This document shows, piece by piece, positions 62,774-64,000 of a stretch of DNA of 64,000 nt. This DNA is from CAVZOY01 sp963777095 (GTDB taxonomy: Bacteria > Actinomycetota > Actinomycetes > Mycobacteriales > Geodermatophilaceae), in assembly GCA_963777095.1 (NCBI GenBank), contig CAVZOY010000005.1, positions 85,050 through 149,049 of the forward strand. Direction: 5' to 3'. Below the pieces are notes generated by a model, which was given only the letters and a program-made list of their open reading frames with translations, made no database searches and was not told the origin of the DNA. Each line of letters starts with the position of its first letter. Position 1 is the first letter of the stretch. A program made the translations under genes and the position numbers.

Positions 62774-62779
62774 TACCGT
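62774..62779 (+). promoter_or_regulatory. -10 box TACCGT for leaderless BTAD regulator
   Basis: TACCGT ends exactly 7 nt before ATG 62787. Confidence 0.6.
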
Positions 62780-62786
62780 CCGCAGG

Positions 62787-64000
62787 ATGCGCATCGCGGT
62801 CCTCGGACCGCTGGAGGTCCGCGACGACGGCGGAGCGCCGGTGGAGATCCCGGGCGCCAAGGAGCGCCTGCTCCTGGCCGTGCTCGCCGCCGACGCCGGC
62901 CGGGTGGTGAGCACCGACCGCATCACCGAGGCGCTCTGGAACGGGGACGTCGCCGCCCTCGGCCCGCAAGTCGCTCCAGGCCCACCTCGTGCGGCTGCGC
63001 ACCGCGCTCGAGCCGGACCGGCCCCGGGGCTCGACCGGCCGCTACGTGGTCCGCCGCGGGGCGGGGTACGCGCTCGCGGTCGACCGGGAGGACCTCGACA
63101 CCCTCCGCTTCGGCGAGCTGACGGCGCTCGGCCGGGCCCGGCTCGGCTCGGGCGACCCGCGACGAGGCGGCCGCGCCTGCTGACCGAGGCGGTGGGGCTG
63201 TGGCGCGGCGAGCCGTACGCCGACTGGCCGGACGCCGACTTCGCGGCCGGCGAGCGCCGACGGCTGGCCGAGGTCCGGGCCGGCGCGCGTCGGCGGCGCT
63301 GCTCGAGGCCCGGCTGCGCCGCGGGCGAGCACGCCGCGGTCGTCCCCGAGCTCGAGCGGCTGGTCGTGGAGGAGCCGCTCCGCGAGGACTGGTGGCGGCT
63401 GCTGGTGCTGGCGCTGTACCGGTCCGGGCGGCAGGCCGACGCGCTCGCCGCCGGGCCGCCGGGCGCGCGCGGTGCTCGCCGAGGAGCTCGGCGCGGACCC
63501 GGGACCGGCGCTGCGGGACATGGAGTCGGCCGTGCTCGCCCAGGACCCGGCGCTCGACCCGCCCGCGGGCGCCGGCCGTCCCGTCCCGCGCCGAGCCCCC
63601 GTCCCGGTCCCGGCCGGGCTCGGCGCGGTGCCCGTACCTGGGCCTGGCCGCCTACCAGGCCGTCGGACGCCGCGCTCTTCCACGGCCGCCGCCGGCTGGT
63701 CGACCAGCTCGTCGCCCGGCTCGTCGACCAGCCGTTCCTCGTCGTGTCGGGGCCGAGCGGCGCCGGCAAGTCCTCCGCCGTGCGGGCCGGGCTCGTGCCC
63801 GCGCTCGGCGGCGGGCGCGATCGGGGGCAGCGCGGCCTGGCGGCCGGTCGTCCTGACGCCGGGGCGGGCGCCGGTCGACGCGCTGTCGTCGCTGACCGGC
63901 GAGGACCCGCCGGACGTCCCGGTCCTGCTGGTGTGCGACCAGCTGGAGGAGTCTGGGGCCCGGACGTCGAGCCGGCCGAGCGGCGGCGTTCCTCGACGCG
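62787..64000 (+). CDS. BTAD (SARP/AfsR-like) regulator fused to nSTAND-type NTPase, frameshifted, 3' end outside window
   Basis: The N-terminus MRIAVLGPLEVRDDG and RLLLAVLAADAGRVVSTDRI, then LTEALWN-like, is an OmpR-type DNA-binding domain. A shift near 62953 leads to KSLQAHLVRLRTALEPDRP and YVVRRGAGYALAVDREDLD. The BTAD helical domain follows in pieces (LTEAVGLWRGEPYADWPDAD near 63180). From about 63640 comes YLGLAAYQ, then the P-loop VVSGPSGAGKSSAVRAGLVP near 63750 and a Walker-B-like VLLVCDQLEE near 63930, as in nSTAND ATPases. At least four frame breaks occur. Such regulators sense signals through C-terminal repeats, which would lie beyond the window. Confidence 0.75.
   Translation, partial: MRIAVLGPLEVRDDGGAPVEIPGAKERLLLAVLAADAGRVVSTDRITEALWNGDVAALGPQVAPGPPRAAAHRARAGPAPGLDRPLRGPPRGGVRARGRPGGPRHPPLRRADGARPGPARLGRPATRRPRLLTEAVGLWRGEPYADWPDADFAAGERRRLAEVRAGARRRRCSRPGCAAGEHAAVVPELERLVVEEPLREDWWRLLVLALYRSGRQADALAAGPPGARGARRGARRGPGTGAAGHGVGRARPGPGARPARGRRPSRPAPSPRPGPGRARRGARTWAWPPTRPSDAALFHGRRRLVDQLVARLVDQPFLVVSGPSGAGKSSAVRAGLVPALGGGRDRGQRGLAAGRPDAGAGAGRRAVVADRRGPAGRPGPAGVRPAGGVWGPDVEPAERRRSST

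Overview
The DNA is very GC-rich (G or C at nearly every third codon position), uses many GTG starts, and is dense with small overlapping operons. The gene set (PcrA, an ECF41-type sigma factor, BTAD regulator, DUF6350, DUF3017, LmbE deacetylase, F420-type nitroreductase, BmpA/Nup nucleoside transporter, two-domain aldehyde dehydrogenase system) indicates a free-living actinobacterium. The style fits the Geodermatophilaceae (Blastococcus, Geodermatophilus, Modestobacter); that family placement is inference. No rRNA, tRNA, CRISPR array, prophage or replication origin was seen. The only mobile DNA is one decayed IS1182-type transposase.

Layout. 1-6.3 kb: a PspC-type two-component system and a surface polysaccharide group (two family 2 glycosyltransferases, a membrane protein, and a glycosyltransferase/pyruvyltransferase fusion). 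6.5-9.6 kb: LmbE-like deacetylase, deazaflavin oxidoreductase, small secreted protein, and an ECF41 sigma/AhpD-like pair with a recognisable ECF41 promoter. 9.7-10.1 kb: chorismate mutase behind what looks like a complete ribosome-mediated attenuator (Phe-Tyr-Tyr leader peptide plus intrinsic terminator). 10.3-18 kb: pcrA, a broken two-component system, an M23 peptidase, a lipase and membrane proteins. 18-29.6 kb: central metabolism (B12-binding mutase subunit, sucC, sucD, DUF6350, purN, purH, folD, mdh, icd). 29.7-39 kb: DUF559 protein, CAP protein, CNNM transporter, galE, aminotransferase, trpS, 2'-5' RNA ligase family, YihY, D,D-carboxypeptidase.

39.2-62.7 kb is dominated by nucleoside and deoxyribose salvage. 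A BmpA lipoprotein/ATPase/two-permease importer is co-transcribed with cytidine deaminase and thymidine phosphorylase. Adenosine deaminase, a cytosine-deaminase-like protein, deoC with two aldehyde dehydrogenase genes, upp, a phospho-sugar (pentose) mutase and purine nucleoside phosphorylase follow. Together these could import nucleosides, deaminate and phosphorolyse them, recycle bases, and send (deoxy)ribose phosphate through DeoC to acetaldehyde and acetate. Interleaved are a DEAD-box helicase, an ABC-2 exporter and a repeat-domain acidic protein. The window ends inside a BTAD-nSTAND regulator.

Two general points. First, over 20 genes, including essential ones (sucC, purH, icd), carry single-base frameshifts, often beside short homopolymers. 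These look like errors in the underlying sequence rather than true pseudogenes, so I annotate such genes over their full extent. Second, many genes begin 6-9 nt downstream of a TANNNT box, the signature of leaderless transcription.
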